Shown one piece after another: positions 26,599 through 34,818 of a DNA stretch of 64,000 nucleotides. Below the pieces are notes generated by a model. It was not told where the DNA came from and did no database searches. It saw only the letters and a list, made by a program, of their open reading frames with translations. Position 1 is the stretch's first letter, and every line of letters starts with the position of its first letter. Location of the stretch: contig DALYLR010000017.1 in the NCBI GenBank assembly GCA_031976175.1, forward strand, positions 1-64,000, in the 5' to 3' direction. Source of the stretch: DMER01 sp003451645 (GTDB lineage: Bacteria; Pseudomonadota; Alphaproteobacteria; Micropepsales; Micropepsaceae). A program made the position numbers and the translations under genes.

Positions 26599-27228
26599 TT
26601 ATGGGTTGGGCCGCAAACGTTCATAGGCTTTGAGGCCTTTGTCGCTCAGGAAACTGAGCAAGCCGCGCCGCACGATCTCCCTCGGCGGGATATTCAAGGG
26701 GGCGTCAGAGCCAAAACAAAGGGAATGGTAAAGCGGCCGCCAGTCAAGATGGGCCAAAATGACTTCGCCCATCACCCGGGCTGGCAGGTCGCGAAAGACC
26801 CCTTCGGCCGCACAACGGGCCACGAGGTCCATAAACTGCTCATATTGCTCGATGATGGATTTCCTTAGTTTTGGCGCGGAAATCAGGTCAGAACCGCCGA
26901 TCTCGGTGACAAGGTTGCGGAACGCCCCGCGGAAGTTGTGCTGAGAGAACGTCTCAGCCCGCGCCTCCATAAGGTTGATAAACTGCTCAAATGCACTATC
27001 TCCGGTAGCGCTAGCCGCCAGCTTCTGCCAAATCCCCAGGACATGGGCCTCGGTTGCGGCCACGTATAGGCCGTGCTTGTTCTCGTAGACATCATAGATC
27101 GTGCTGATCGAGCAATGGGCCGCCGTCGCGATCTGACCAATACTAACCTGGTCGAAGGGCTTGGAGGAAAACTCGGCCCGGGCGATGTCCAACACGGCCT
27201 TTAGCGAGGCGGCTTTGCGATCCGGCAT
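26599..27228 (-). CDS. TetR/AcrR-family transcriptional regulator
   Basis: 209 residues. The N-terminal helix-turn-helix (SIGQIATAAHCSISTIYDVYENK) is the standard TetR DNA-binding domain, and the C-terminal ~150 residues are a helical ligand pocket of unknown specificity. It lies directly upstream of oppBCDFA in the same direction and may regulate that operon or itself. It is divergent from the receiver-like gene at 27415. Confidence 0.9.
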   Translation of the reverse strand: MPDRKAASLKAVLDIARAEFSSKPFDQVSIGQIATAAHCSISTIYDVYENKHGLYVAATEAHVLGIWQKLAASATGDSAFEQFINLMEARAETFSQHNFRGAFRNLVTEIGGSDLISAPKLRKSIIEQYEQFMDLVARCAAEGVFRDLPARVMGEVILAHLDWRPLYHSLCFGSDAPLNIPPREIVRRGLLSFLSDKGLKAYERLRPNP

Positions 27229-27414
27229 GGCGCCTCCCTCTCACGAGCAGCGTGTTTACCATAGGAATTTCCATACACCGATTGGGGCCAGGTTGGCAAT
27301 CAACAAGCTGCAACCAATGCGAGCTGTTGCTATTTCAGGCGTTCTTAAGTTGCATTTCATAGAGATCACTTATGGTTGCGTAATCATATTTCGCAGCCGA
27401 AAAGTGGTAGCGCT

Positions 27415-27810
27415 ATGTTCAATACCAATGCTCTCGTCGCAGTCTCAGATGAAGCAACTGCGAATGCGATTATAGCATTTCTGGAGAGTGTCGGATTGCG
27501 TCCACATTGGGCGTTGGACGCGGGCGCCGCAGAAGAAGTTCTGAAGCGGCAAGCCTTTGGGCTCTTTGTGGTTAGTGATGAGCTAGCGGGCGGCGGGCTG
27601 CACCTGATCCCGAAATTTCGCGGCTGGGGCAAAGGATTAGCGGGGCAAGCGCAAGCTATTGTCGTGACTAGCCATGATTGCCAAGCACTGGAGAGTGCGG
27701 CGCAGAGCCTGCAAGTCTGCGGCGTCTTGCGCCAGCCCGTCCAGACCAAGATGCTCGCTGAGCTCGTGCAAAAGGCGCTGCTTGCTGCGAGTGCATTTGC
27801 CGGGGAATAG
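27415..27810 (+). CDS. Small receiver-like protein with an altered active site
   Basis: 131 residues, weakly resembling a CheY-type receiver domain alone. The order of elements fits: ALVAVSDE (acidic site), FVVSDELAGG (possible phospho-acceptor Asp55), AIVVTS (Thr85) and GVLRQPVQ. In the last element the invariant Lys-Pro is Gln-Pro (Gln107), which would impair normal phosphorylation switching. ATG 27415 was preferred to a TTG at 27376; the ribosome-binding site is weak. There is no kinase or output domain nearby. The family assignment is tentative. Confidence 0.55.
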   Translation: MFNTNALVAVSDEATANAIIAFLESVGLRPHWALDAGAAEEVLKRQAFGLFVVSDELAGGGLHLIPKFRGWGKGLAGQAQAIVVTSHDCQALESAAQSLQVCGVLRQPVQTKMLAELVQKALLAASAFAGE

Positions 27811-28108
27811 CGCGGCGCCTGAGATGCGGTATAGACGGTTGCCCGATTGAGGGCAGACATGCGGCCTCGCCGGGGCTAGCAAACCGGTCCGCAAACGGTT
27901 CGGTGTCAAGAGAGTCGGGCGGCTTTCAGGGGGCGTTGGAACCATCCAATGACCCCTATTTTTTCCCATTCAGAGCAACTGCGCATCAACTCGACGCGTA
28001 ACGGGATACAACGAGAGTACACAAAACAATAAGTGCGACAGCTGAGCGAGGCTGATCCAGCGTCGCCACATTGGCCAAAATCTGCGAAAAGAGGGGAGGG
28101 TGTTAAAG
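27811..28108. other. 298-base non-coding region with an internal terminator
   Basis: No credible ORF on either strand. A good rho-independent terminator sits at 27929-27964, about 120 bases beyond the receiver-like gene, leaving a long 3' UTR or a possible small RNA between 27811 and 27964. The rest (27965-28108) shows nothing recognisable. Confidence 0.5.
27929..27964 (+). terminator. Rho-independent terminator
   Basis: GGGGGCGTTGG (27929-27939) pairs with CCAATGACCCC (27946-27956), an 11-position stem with one mismatch and one wobble around AACCAT, followed by TATTTTTT. Confidence 0.8.
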
Positions 28109-29200
28109 CTAAATGCCGAGACTTGCCATTGATACGGCGCGGCCCTCACGGGCTGACAGCTCGGCGGCATAGCCCATGGCGACCGCGCGAAAGCCATCCT
28201 CTGCCGTAACCTCCGCCGGCCGCCCGTTCAAGATTGCATCCAAAAAGCGGCGGTGCTGAAAATAGGTGGCTCCATGATGGGTGCCAGCGTTCAGTGCAAC
28301 GGAATCGACCGCGATGTGCTCGCTGACGACCTGCTTCGGCGCACCTAAGGGAACGCGCGGACTAAAGACCAATGTCCCGTCTGGAATGAAGACCTCAAGC
28401 TTGGCCGTGTCGCCAGTCGCTGCGATCTCCTCCTGATTGCGAGACCCTTCGGCAAACATGCACAGATCCAGCATCGCCCGCACGCCATTGGCGAAGTCCA
28501 CCACTGCATAGGCATTGTCGATGATGTCCGGCACCCGGCCGTCATAACGTTCATCGCGATGGTTCACATCGATCCCGCCCGAACAATAGACCCGCACAGG
28601 CTCCGATCTCACGATGAGCCGCATCAGGTCGAAGAAGTGGCAGCACTTCTCCACCATCGTGCCGCCAGTGTTGCGGGCGAAACGGTTCCAGTCGCCAACC
28701 TTCTTTAAGAACGGAAAGCGGTGCTCCCGGATGGCGAGCATGCGCAAGGTCCCGATGGCGCCTTCATGCACGCGCGAAATCAGGGCTGCGGCGGGCGGCA
28801 TATAGCGGTACTCCATCGCGACCCAAAAGAGCCCTTTGTGCTTCTGAGCGGCGGCCGCAACGCGCTGCGCGTCGGCAAGCGTGGTCGCAAGCGGCTTCTC
28901 ACAGAGCACATGGACATCGGTGGCGAACACATCGTCCAGGATGGCAGCATGGGTGTAGTTCGGCGAAGAGATGACCACCGCATCCACGCGGCCCTGTGCC
29001 AGCAGTTCCTTGTGGCTGCCAAAGGCTGTGACACCAGCCGCCAGGTCGGGCCCCAGTACAGCCTTTGCCCAGTCGAGGGAGCTGGGCGTTGGATCACTGA
29101 TCGCCACGATCTCGGCCTCGGGCATCAGTTTGAGGTTCATGATGTGCTCCGCACCCATCATGCCGGTTCCAATGAGGCCATAGCGTATTTTGCGCGTCAT
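28109..29200 (-). CDS. Gfo/Idh/MocA-family NAD(P)-dependent oxidoreductase
   Basis: 363 residues. N-terminal Rossmann fold GLIGTGMMGAEH, then the family EKPL motif (VLCEKPLATTLADAQ) with the catalytic-region Lys, and a C-terminal alpha/beta domain with GGTMVEKCCHFFDLMRL carrying the usual Asp/His region. Members oxidise sugars, inositols or related polyols; the exact substrate is not evident. It is divergent from the aldo/keto reductase across 92 bases, and both may serve one carbohydrate-type pathway. Confidence 0.9.
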   Translation of the reverse strand: MTRKIRYGLIGTGMMGAEHIMNLKLMPEAEIVAISDPTPSSLDWAKAVLGPDLAAGVTAFGSHKELLAQGRVDAVVISSPNYTHAAILDDVFATDVHVLCEKPLATTLADAQRVAAAAQKHKGLFWVAMEYRYMPPAAALISRVHEGAIGTLRMLAIREHRFPFLKKVGDWNRFARNTGGTMVEKCCHFFDLMRLIVRSEPVRVYCSGGIDVNHRDERYDGRVPDIIDNAYAVVDFANGVRAMLDLCMFAEGSRNQEEIAATGDTAKLEVFIPDGTLVFSPRVPLGAPKQVVSEHIAVDSVALNAGTHHGATYFQHRRFLDAILNGRPAEVTAEDGFRAVAMGYAAELSAREGRAVSMASLGI

Positions 29201-29292
29201 GCGATCCTCTCGACGTCAGGCTTGGCAAACAGCGTATCCCGCTGCAATCTTACGGACCTTGCCTAGCCTGCGACCCTTGGAGGCGCAACACC

Positions 29293-30225
29293 ATGCTCAC
29301 CAAACCGCCCATCCCCGGGGAACGCATGCTCGCCGGGACCGATTTGAGGCTGCCACGGTTGGCCTTTGGCCTCTGGCGTTTCGTGGGTCGCGACGTGTCC
29401 GGCGCGGACCGGCTATTGCGCACAGCCTTGGACGCGGGCCTTACCCTGATCGATGGCGCTGCCGTCTATGGCCTGGATTGGGGCGGCGCAAGCTTTGGTG
29501 AGAACGAGCAGCTACTGGGGCAGGTGCTCAAAGCGGATCCTGGCTTGCGCGCGCGGATGATCCTCGCCACCAAATTCGGCATCACGCCAGGCATCCCCTA
29601 TGATTCGTCTTGTGCCTGCGTAATCAAGTCTTGCGAGGACTCATTGCGCCGTCTGCAAACGGATGTGATCGACTTGTTCCAGGTGCACCGGCCGGATGTG
29701 CTGACCCATCCGGCAGACCTTGCGGAGACACTCTCAACCTTGCGCAAAGCGGGCAAGATAAGGGCCGCGGGCGTGTCGAACTACTCCGCGCGCCAGACGT
29801 TGAACCTTCAGCAGTTTCTGGATTTTGACCTGGCCACGCATCAGCCGGAGTTCTCGGCCCTTTGCCTGTCGCCGGTCCATGATGGTGTGCTCGACCAATG
29901 TCTGTCGCGCGCCATGGTGCCGCTCGCATGGTCGCCATTGGGCGGGGGCAAGCTCGCCTTGACCCTGCATGAGGCGCATGAGGCCGATCCGTCGGGCCGG
30001 TTGGCCAAGGTCATTTCGGCACTCGATCATACGGCTCATGAGATGAACACGACGCGCGTTTCGGTCGCGCTCAGCTTTGTGATGGCGCATCCGGCCCACC
30101 CCATCCCCATCATTGGCACGCAGAACTCTGCTCGGATCATTGAGGCCTGCCGGGCCGTTAGCATCCAGCTGTCGCGGGCACAGTGGTACAAGATCGCATC
30201 CGCAGGCGGCATGGATTTGCCATAA
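29293..30225 (+). CDS. Aldo/keto reductase, YdhF-like
   Basis: 310-residue TIM-barrel NADPH oxidoreductase. The catalytic tetrad is visible: Asp in LIDGAAVYG, Tyr in the same motif, Lys in ILATKFG and His in LFQVHRPD. The C-terminal IIGTQNSARIIEA binds cofactor phosphate. It resembles the E. coli YdhF group. It is divergent from the Gfo/Idh/MocA gene and is followed after 8 bases by a long palindrome. Confidence 0.92.
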   Translation: MLTKPPIPGERMLAGTDLRLPRLAFGLWRFVGRDVSGADRLLRTALDAGLTLIDGAAVYGLDWGGASFGENEQLLGQVLKADPGLRARMILATKFGITPGIPYDSSCACVIKSCEDSLRRLQTDVIDLFQVHRPDVLTHPADLAETLSTLRKAGKIRAAGVSNYSARQTLNLQQFLDFDLATHQPEFSALCLSPVHDGVLDQCLSRAMVPLAWSPLGGGKLALTLHEAHEADPSGRLAKVISALDHTAHEMNTTRVSVALSFVMAHPAHPIPIIGTQNSARIIEACRAVSIQLSRAQWYKIASAGGMDLP

Positions 30226-30233
30226 CGCACTCA

Positions 30234-30290
30234 GTGCATCGCGCGGTCAGTTGGAATCGATACCGTCAACTGACCGCGATAACGATGCAC
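30234..30290. repeat. 57-base palindrome, 20 paired positions
   Basis: GTGCATCG (30234-30241) pairs with CGATGCAC (30283-30290), and CGCGGTCAGTTG (30242-30253) with CAACTGACCGCG (30267-30278). The only asymmetry is a 4-base ATAA bulge on the right arm; the loop is 13 bases. It lies 8 bases after the aldo/keto reductase stop with no T-run. It may be a terminator-like structure, a small palindromic repeat element or a regulatory RNA hairpin. Confidence 0.75.
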
Positions 30291-30372
30291 GGAGATTCAA
30301 TAAGTTGGCGCAACTTTCCGCTCTCAAGTCGAAGTGATTTGATCGCCCGTTGCGCTGGACCTTGGAGGACAA

Positions 30373-30807
30373 ATGATTGTTACGACACTGACTGCCTCGC
30401 TGCTTGGATTGATTTTTTTGGTCCTATCATTCGGTGTGATCGTTCAGCGCCGCCGCGCGGGCCTAAGCATTGGTCCGGGCACGGAGAATCTGGGGCGCGG
30501 TGAAGCCCCGGACAAAGCCCCCCTTCTCATCGCCACGCGCAGCCATGCCAATTTCGCTGAGTATGTGCCGCTGAGCCTCATCCTGCTAGGTTTGCTGGAG
30601 TACAAAGGGTTCACGCGCGAGGTGCTCTATGGTCTTGCCGCGGCACTGGTCCTTGCGCGTATTCTCCACCCCATCGGTATGTGGATGATGGCCCCCAACA
30701 TGCCGCGCGCGATTGGCATCTTACTCCAATGGGCGATGCTGCTGGTGGCGAGCGTGCTGGGGCTTTATTGCGTCTTGAACGAGCTAATGTTGAACCCGGC
30801 GCCATGA
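30373..30807 (+). CDS. MAPEG-family membrane protein
   Basis: 144 residues with four hydrophobic helices. The family motif RSHANFAEYVPLSLILLGLLE and the later ARILHPIGMW match MAPEG proteins of the bacterial YecN type, related to microsomal glutathione transferases. The N-terminal segment is strongly hydrophobic. It may conjugate glutathione to lipophilic compounds, but many bacterial members are uncharacterised. The LLM flavoenzyme follows after 7 bases, so the two are probably cotranscribed. Confidence 0.88.
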   Translation: MIVTTLTASLLGLIFLVLSFGVIVQRRRAGLSIGPGTENLGRGEAPDKAPLLIATRSHANFAEYVPLSLILLGLLEYKGFTREVLYGLAAALVLARILHPIGMWMMAPNMPRAIGILLQWAMLLVASVLGLYCVLNELMLNPAP

Positions 30808-30814
30808 TGGCAGG

Positions 30815-31894
30815 ATGAAAAGGGTGGACGCTGTGCCGACTGTCGAAGTGTCGTGGTTTTCCGCGCTGTGCGATGATGATTATGAGTTCCTGGGCGTGCC
30901 AGACGAGGCCTTGCGCTCGTCCTTTGAGCATTGCCGCACCATCGCTCTGACGGCGGAGAAGGGCGGTTTTGACAATATCCTCTTGCCGTCCGGCTATGCC
31001 CTGGGCATCGACACTCTGAGCTTTGCGGCCGCGATGGCGCCGATGCTCAAGCGCATGCGGCTTCTGACCGCTGTGCGGTGTGGTGAGATGTGGCCGCCGC
31101 AATTGGCCAGAACCTTGGCGACGCTCGATCAGATGCTGGGCGGCAGGCTGACCATCAACATCATCTCCAGCGAGATGCCGGGCGAGGTGCTCGCCTCCGG
31201 GCCACGCTACCGGCGCACCGTTGAGGTGATGAAGTGCCTGCGGACCTTGCTCAATGGGGAGCATCTGAAGATTGCAGGCGAGTTCTACACTTTCGACATT
31301 GCGCCGCCCGCGGCCAGAACGGTGAGCGGCCGCGCACCTGCGATGTATTTCGGTGGCTTAAGCGAGGACGCACGGGCCGCCGCGGCGGAAGGCGCGGATG
31401 TCTATCTGATGTGGCCCGACACGATGCCCGCGGTCGCCGGGATCATTGCGGATATGCGCCAGCGGGCGGCCGCCAAAGGCCGTACACTGAAGTTCGGCTA
31501 CCGGGTGCATGTGGTCGTGCGGGAGACGGAAAGCAAGGCGCGGGCTGCGGCGTCCAGGCTGTTGTCGCGCCTCGACGCGGCAACGGGCGATGCCATCCGC
31601 ATGAAATCACTCGATCACGCGAGCATTGGCGTGCGCCGGCAGGCGGAACTGCGGGAAGCCGCGGGCGACGAAGGCTATGTCGAGGACAATCTGTGGACCG
31701 GCATTGGCCGCGCACGCTCAGGATGCGGGGCTGCGATCGTGGGCGACCCTGATCAGGTCTTGGTGAAATTGCGCGCCTATCAGGCGTTGGGCATTGAGGC
31801 CTTTATCCTGTCAGGCTATCCGCATGCGGCCGAGTGCGATCTGTTTGCGCGCCATGTCCTGCCGCGTCTGGCGCATGGGCCGCTGCATATCTGA
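30815..31894 (+). CDS. LLM-class flavin-dependent monooxygenase (alkanesulfonate monooxygenase-like)
   Basis: 359-residue luciferase-like TIM barrel using reduced flavin. Signatures: VSWFSALCDDD at the N-terminus, GGFDNILLPSGYALGIDTLSFAA, MLGGRLTINIISSEMPGE and PAMYFGGLSEDARAAAAEGADVY; all are typical of the SsuD-like group. The C-terminal AIVGDPDQVLVKLRAYQALGIEAFILSGYPH also fits. No ssu transporter is adjacent, so the substrate (a sulfonate or another small organic compound) is open. Confidence 0.9.
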   Translation: MKRVDAVPTVEVSWFSALCDDDYEFLGVPDEALRSSFEHCRTIALTAEKGGFDNILLPSGYALGIDTLSFAAAMAPMLKRMRLLTAVRCGEMWPPQLARTLATLDQMLGGRLTINIISSEMPGEVLASGPRYRRTVEVMKCLRTLLNGEHLKIAGEFYTFDIAPPAARTVSGRAPAMYFGGLSEDARAAAAEGADVYLMWPDTMPAVAGIIADMRQRAAAKGRTLKFGYRVHVVVRETESKARAAASRLLSRLDAATGDAIRMKSLDHASIGVRRQAELREAAGDEGYVEDNLWTGIGRARSGCGAAIVGDPDQVLVKLRAYQALGIEAFILSGYPHAAECDLFARHVLPRLAHGPLHI

Positions 31895-31895
31895 G

Positions 31896-32345
31896 CTATC
31901 CGCGCGCGGCGGCATTGAGGGCGCTGGCTACGGCCGCATGAAGCTTGAGGGCTGGGACCGGCTTGGCCACCACATCATTCATACCGGCTGCAAGATAGGC
32001 CTGGTTTTGCTCCAGATCGGAGAAGGCGGTCACCGCGATGATGGGAATGCGCGAGACCGGGCCCTCGAGCGCGCGGATACGCTTGGCCGCCTCCATGCCA
32101 TCCATGACAGGCATCTGAATATCCATCAGGATGATGCTGTAATGGCGCGCACACACCGCGTCCAACGCCTCCTGACCATTGCCGACAATGTCATGCGGGA
32201 CACCGAAATGGGTCAGTTAATGAGAAAGGACTTGCTGATTAATGGGATTATCTTCGGCGACCAATGCGCGCAATGGCCCATCCCCTTGCAGGGAGAGTGG
32301 CGATGTTTCAGCCTGGGTTGGCACGAGGTCGGGCAAGTTGGAGAC
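31896..32345 (-). pseudogene. Decayed receiver domain of a hybrid histidine kinase
   Basis: One reading frame encodes a clear receiver domain: LRALVAEDNPINQQVLSH, then LTHFGVPHDIVGNGQEA, then YSIILMDIQMPVMDGMEAA with the phospho-acceptor Asp, IIAVTAFSD and the conserved Lys in VVAKPV. The frame is broken by TAA at 32217-32219, right after VLSH, and bounded upstream by TGA at 32346-32348. Nothing recognisable as a kinase lies upstream. It is therefore the C-terminal relic of a lost hybrid kinase, with homology on both sides of the stop. A short downstream peptide could still be made from an internal TTG at 32165, but this is unlikely. Confidence 0.8.
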
Positions 32346-32506
32346 TCAGATTGGACGACAGTTGCACCGCTACTCTATGACGGATAGCTTAACCATTCCC
32401 TATATTGGGACAAGGAAGAAGGGGCTGCACCCAAAGATTGAAGCAAGAGTTTGTGATGCCGCGCAAGTGACCCTTTTCAGCTTTCAAGGATAGAGGAAGA
32501 TTTCGA

Positions 32507-33472
32507 ATGCCAATGCCAGCTATTCTCGAAGACCGCTTGCGCATCCCCGTGATCGGGGCGCCACTGTTCATTGTCTCGGGGCCTGAATTGGTCATCGCCC
32601 AATGCAAGGCCGGGATTGTTGGCTCGTTTCCCGCCCTGAATGCAAGGCCTGCAGCACTCCTGGATACTTGGCTGGAGAGGATCACGACTGAGCTACGCGC
32701 GTGGGAAGCGCAAACGGGCAAGAAGGCCGCACCCTATGCGGTCAATCAAATCTGCCATGCCTCCAATGACCGCCTGCAGCACGACATGGATGTCTGCGTG
32801 AAGTACAAGGTGCCGATCATTATCACCTCGCTTCGTTCCCCGCGCGAGGTCATTAGCGCCGCGCACAGCTATGGCGGTCTGGTCTTTCACGATGTGATCA
32901 ATATCCGGCATGCGCGCAAGGCGGCCGACGAAGGGGTGGACGGTCTGATCCTGGTATGTGCGGGTGCTGGCGGGCATGCGGGCACCTTGTCGCCCTTTGC
33001 ACTCGTGCCGGAGGTCAAGCAGTGGTTTGGCGGGACGGTGTTGTTGTCGGGCGCGATCGCCTCAGGCGCTGCGGTCTTTGCGGCGACAGCGCTGGGGGCG
33101 GACTTGGCCTATCTGGGCACGCGCTTTATCGCGACCACTGAGGCCAATGCGGATGCGCGCTACAAGGAGATGCTGGTCGAGGCCGCGGCGGACGACATCG
33201 TCTATTCGAACCTGTTCACGGGTGTGCACGGGAATTATCTGGGGCCGTCAATTGTTGCCGCGGGGCTGGACCCCAGGAACCTTCCGGAGGCGGACAAGTC
33301 CAAGATGAACTTTGGCTCGGGCGGCAATATGGAGAAAAAGGCCTGGAAGGACATCTGGGGCGCAGGGCAGGGCGTTGGCCAGATCGCATCGGTTGCATCG
33401 GTCGAGGAGGTCGTGGCGCAGCTGACGCAGGAGTACAAGGCCGCCCGCGCGGCGGCCCTGGCCATGGCATAA
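32507..33472 (+). CDS. Nitronate monooxygenase family protein
   Basis: 321-residue FMN-dependent TIM barrel of the 2-nitropropane dioxygenase/nitronate monooxygenase family. Motifs: IPVIGAPLFIVSGPELVIAQ, the flavin-binding VCAGAGGHAGT with the catalytic His, LLSGAIASGAAVFAA, and LGADLAYLGTRFIATTEA. GAGGA lies 8-12 bases before ATG 32507. It oxidises alkyl nitronates such as propionate 3-nitronate in known members. It stands alone and is convergent with the small secreted protein gene. Confidence 0.93.
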   Translation: MPMPAILEDRLRIPVIGAPLFIVSGPELVIAQCKAGIVGSFPALNARPAALLDTWLERITTELRAWEAQTGKKAAPYAVNQICHASNDRLQHDMDVCVKYKVPIIITSLRSPREVISAAHSYGGLVFHDVINIRHARKAADEGVDGLILVCAGAGGHAGTLSPFALVPEVKQWFGGTVLLSGAIASGAAVFAATALGADLAYLGTRFIATTEANADARYKEMLVEAAADDIVYSNLFTGVHGNYLGPSIVAAGLDPRNLPEADKSKMNFGSGGNMEKKAWKDIWGAGQGVGQIASVASVEEVVAQLTQEYKAARAAALAMA

Positions 33473-33480
33473 GAGGGCGG

Positions 33481-33867
33481 TTACTGGCCCTTGACGTATT
33501 TGATCTTGAGCTTGATCGGTGCCTCGCCAGCCTTGGGGTTGGGCAACTCGCTCATCCGTTCGCCGGGAACCGTCACCGGCTCCTTGGGGATGTCGGAGCA
33601 TTGCGGCTGGCCATTATTCTCACCCGGATAGACGGCGCAGACCTTGCCAGGTTGCGTGGACCAGGTGCCCGAAACGGTCTTGCCGTCCAAAGTGCGCTCG
33701 ACGGTCTTGTCGGCCTTGACCTTGAAGGTCGTGGTCTTGTTCGTGCCCAGATCGGTGACTTCGACCGTATTGCCGATCAAAACATCGGTGACATAGTCAT
33801 AGGCCATGGCTGGCGAAGCAGAGAGCGCACAGGCCACAGTGGCGCTGGCGATAAGGCGAAGTTTCAT
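33481..33867 (-). CDS. Small secreted protein of unknown function
   Basis: 128 residues with a signal peptide (KLRLIASATVACALSASPAMA). The mature part has a GNTVEVTDLGTNKTTTFKV strand region and DGKTVSGTWSTQPGKVCAVYPGE with a Cys, then a second Cys in PQCSDIP, likely a disulfide. This layout resembles small lipocalin-like periplasmic proteins, but no function can be named. ATG 33867 was chosen because the signal peptide begins there. Only 8 bases separate its stop from the nitronate monooxygenase stop. Confidence 0.75.
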   Translation of the reverse strand: MKLRLIASATVACALSASPAMAYDYVTDVLIGNTVEVTDLGTNKTTTFKVKADKTVERTLDGKTVSGTWSTQPGKVCAVYPGENNGQPQCSDIPKEPVTVPGERMSELPNPKAGEAPIKLKIKYVKGQ

Positions 33868-33948
33868 GGTGGAATCCCCCAAGACTCAAGTGGTTGGGCG
33901 CAACAGCGCGCCGCCGTTACGGTAGCGTTGGGGCAGGAGCGCGGGCAA

Positions 33949-34818
33949 TCAGGATTTCATGCCACCATAGGATTTCTGCTGGTTCTGCGCCAATTGCACC
34001 AGAATGAGCAGCGTCGCAGCAACACAGATGAGGAGCGTCGCCGCCGCCAGAATGGCTGGTGAAATTTGCTCCCGGATGCCCGACCACATCTGCCGCGGGA
34101 TGGTGACCTGATCCGGTCCGCCGAGGAACAGCACTGTCACCAGCTCGTCAAAGGACGTCGCAAAGGCGAACAAGGCGCCCGCGGCCAGACCCGGCATGAT
34201 GAGCGGGAAAGTGACCTCAAAGAAGGACTGTATCGGGGTGGCGCCCAGGCCTTGGGCGGCTTGCGAGAGGCGCCGGTCAAAGGTCGACAAGGTCGCGGTC
34301 ATGGTCACCACGACAAAGGGGATGCCGAGTGTTGCATGCGCCAGGATCAAGCCTAGATGCGTTTGCTTCAGACCCCAGCCGCCATACACGAATGACATCC
34401 CGGCCGCGACAATGATGACAGGAACGATCATTGGCGAAAGCGCCAGCGCCATAATGAGCCCCCGGTAGGGCATATTAGGCCTCGTCAGGCCAATGGCCGC
34501 AAAGGTGCCCAGTACAGTCGCGATAAGGGTCGAAAACACGGCGACGATGAAGCTGTTCTTGACGGATTCCAACCATTGCGGATTGTTGCGCAGCTCCTCG
34601 TACCAGCGGTAGCTCCAGCCGGTGGGGTCAAGCTGCAGCATGCTCTGAGTGAAAGTGAAATAGGGCTCTGCATTGAAGGAGAGCGGCACGATCACCAGCA
34701 ATGGCGCGATCAGGAAGGCCAAGACCAAGAGACAATAGGCCCGGAAGGCGATGGTGCCGGCGCTGCCCAAATCAAAAGCCTTGCGGGGGCGGGGCTTGGT
34801 TGCCTCAGCGATGCTCAT
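33949..34818 (-). CDS. Polyamine-type ABC transporter permease (PotI/YdcV-like)
   Basis: 289-residue inner-membrane permease with six helices. The EAA coupling loop LSQAAQGLGATPIQSFFEVTFPLIMPG is clear, and the segment LSFNAEPYFTFT is typical of the PotC/PotI group. ATG 34818 overlaps the stop of the partner permease by ATGA; the much longer open frame to 35082 is only the antisense-like overlap region. It is the last gene of the ATPase-SBP-permease-permease set. The substrate is probably spermidine, putrescine or a similar cation, by family. Confidence 0.92.
   Translation of the reverse strand: MSIAEATKPRPRKAFDLGSAGTIAFRAYCLLVLAFLIAPLLVIVPLSFNAEPYFTFTQSMLQLDPTGWSYRWYEELRNNPQWLESVKNSFIVAVFSTLIATVLGTFAAIGLTRPNMPYRGLIMALALSPMIVPVIIVAAGMSFVYGGWGLKQTHLGLILAHATLGIPFVVVTMTATLSTFDRRLSQAAQGLGATPIQSFFEVTFPLIMPGLAAGALFAFATSFDELVTVLFLGGPDQVTIPRQMWSGIREQISPAILAAATLLICVAATLLILVQLAQNQQKSYGGMKS

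Noticed and set aside
27258..27275. GGAATTTCC-centred dyad upstream of the TetR gene as an operator
   Set aside because: Only the central nine bases are symmetric; too short to claim as a TetR-type operator.
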